From Paracoccaceae bacterium (GTDB lineage: Bacteria > Pseudomonadota > Alphaproteobacteria > Rhodobacterales > Rhodobacteraceae), in the NCBI GenBank assembly GCA_009920815.1, contig RFZH01000140.1, positions 1-6,150 of the forward strand: a stretch of 6,150 nucleotides of DNA. Direction: 5' to 3'. A program made the position numbers and the translations under genes. Every line of letters starts with the position of its first letter. Within the stretch, counting starts at the first letter, position 1. This document shows positions 6,080 through 6,150 of this stretch, piece by piece. The notes under the pieces are model-generated. The model had not been told where the DNA came from and did no database searches. It saw only the letters and a list, made by a program, of their open reading frames with translations.

Positions 6080-6150
6080 TCCGCGTTTTGCACTTGACCA
6101 AACATCTGCAATGGTAAATGAAACGGCATGGTTCCTTTTGATAAACTCGA
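6042..6150 (+). other. unresolved 3' end: two competing open frames for the next gene
   Basis: After the DUF1499 stop, two plus-strand frames stay open to the edge. One can start at ATG 6128 (MVPFDKL), a plausible N terminus of a new gene but without a clear ribosome binding site. The other includes ATG 6042, inside the DUF1499 gene, and ATG 6111, reading MVNETAWFLLINS from the latter. The second reads like protein across the gap, but I do not recognise it. Too little sequence remains to decide; at least one is probably the start of a real gene. Confidence 0.3.

Noticed and set aside
6094..6120. Promoter with TTGACC and TAAATG before a possible next gene
   Set aside because: The -35 match is good, but the spacer is only 15 bases and the -10 matches poorly; it would place the transcript start at the ATG itself.
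1..6150. Mobile element, prophage, CRISPR or defence system
   Set aside because: No transposase, integrase, phage, Cas or toxin-antitoxin-like protein was seen, nor any regular repeat array. MazG here is the housekeeping two-domain pyrophosphohydrolase, not evidence of a toxin-antitoxin locus.

Overview
The window looks like chromosomal DNA from an alphaproteobacterium, most likely a lower-GC member of the Rhodobacterales (Roseobacter group). This rests on the MazG and agmatinase sequences, the gene style and a base composition near half GC by eye. It is inference from family resemblance, not a database match. Coding density is high: seven complete protein genes, no tRNA, rRNA, CRISPR array, transposase or integrase, and no gene-free stretch above 200 bases.

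Left half, minus strand, in transcription order: mazG (nucleoside triphosphate pyrophosphohydrolase), a periplasmic Fe(3+)-type ABC transporter binding protein, an inosine-uridine-type nucleoside hydrolase, and a GNAT N-acetyltransferase. The mazG frame runs past its expected end and overlaps the start of the binding-protein gene by 74 bases. The nucleoside hydrolase and GNAT genes share an ATGA stop/start overlap. A 71-base gap separates the binding-protein gene from the nucleoside hydrolase gene, so those two may or may not share a transcript. Positions 1-186 hold no gene I can support, but do hold a possible weak terminator for this strand.

Right half, plus strand: an M20-family metallo-amidohydrolase, an agmatinase/ureohydrolase (speB) and a small DUF1499 membrane-anchored protein. 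Gaps of 30 bases and then a one-base TAATG overlap make this a probable operon. It diverges from mazG across 63 bases. The last 70 or so bases leave two competing open frames, so the next gene cannot be named.

The plus-strand genes suggest use of nitrogen-rich compounds: the M20 enzyme would release amino compounds from amide conjugates and the ureohydrolase would split a guanidino compound into urea and an amine. The minus-strand genes combine nucleotide-pool cleaning (MazG), nucleoside salvage (nucleoside hydrolase) and iron capture. I find no clearly new system. The most interesting spot is the mazG/binding-protein junction, where an unusual MazG tail, a perfect 8-bp stem-loop, a second inverted repeat and a strong ribosome binding site lie within about 65 bases.
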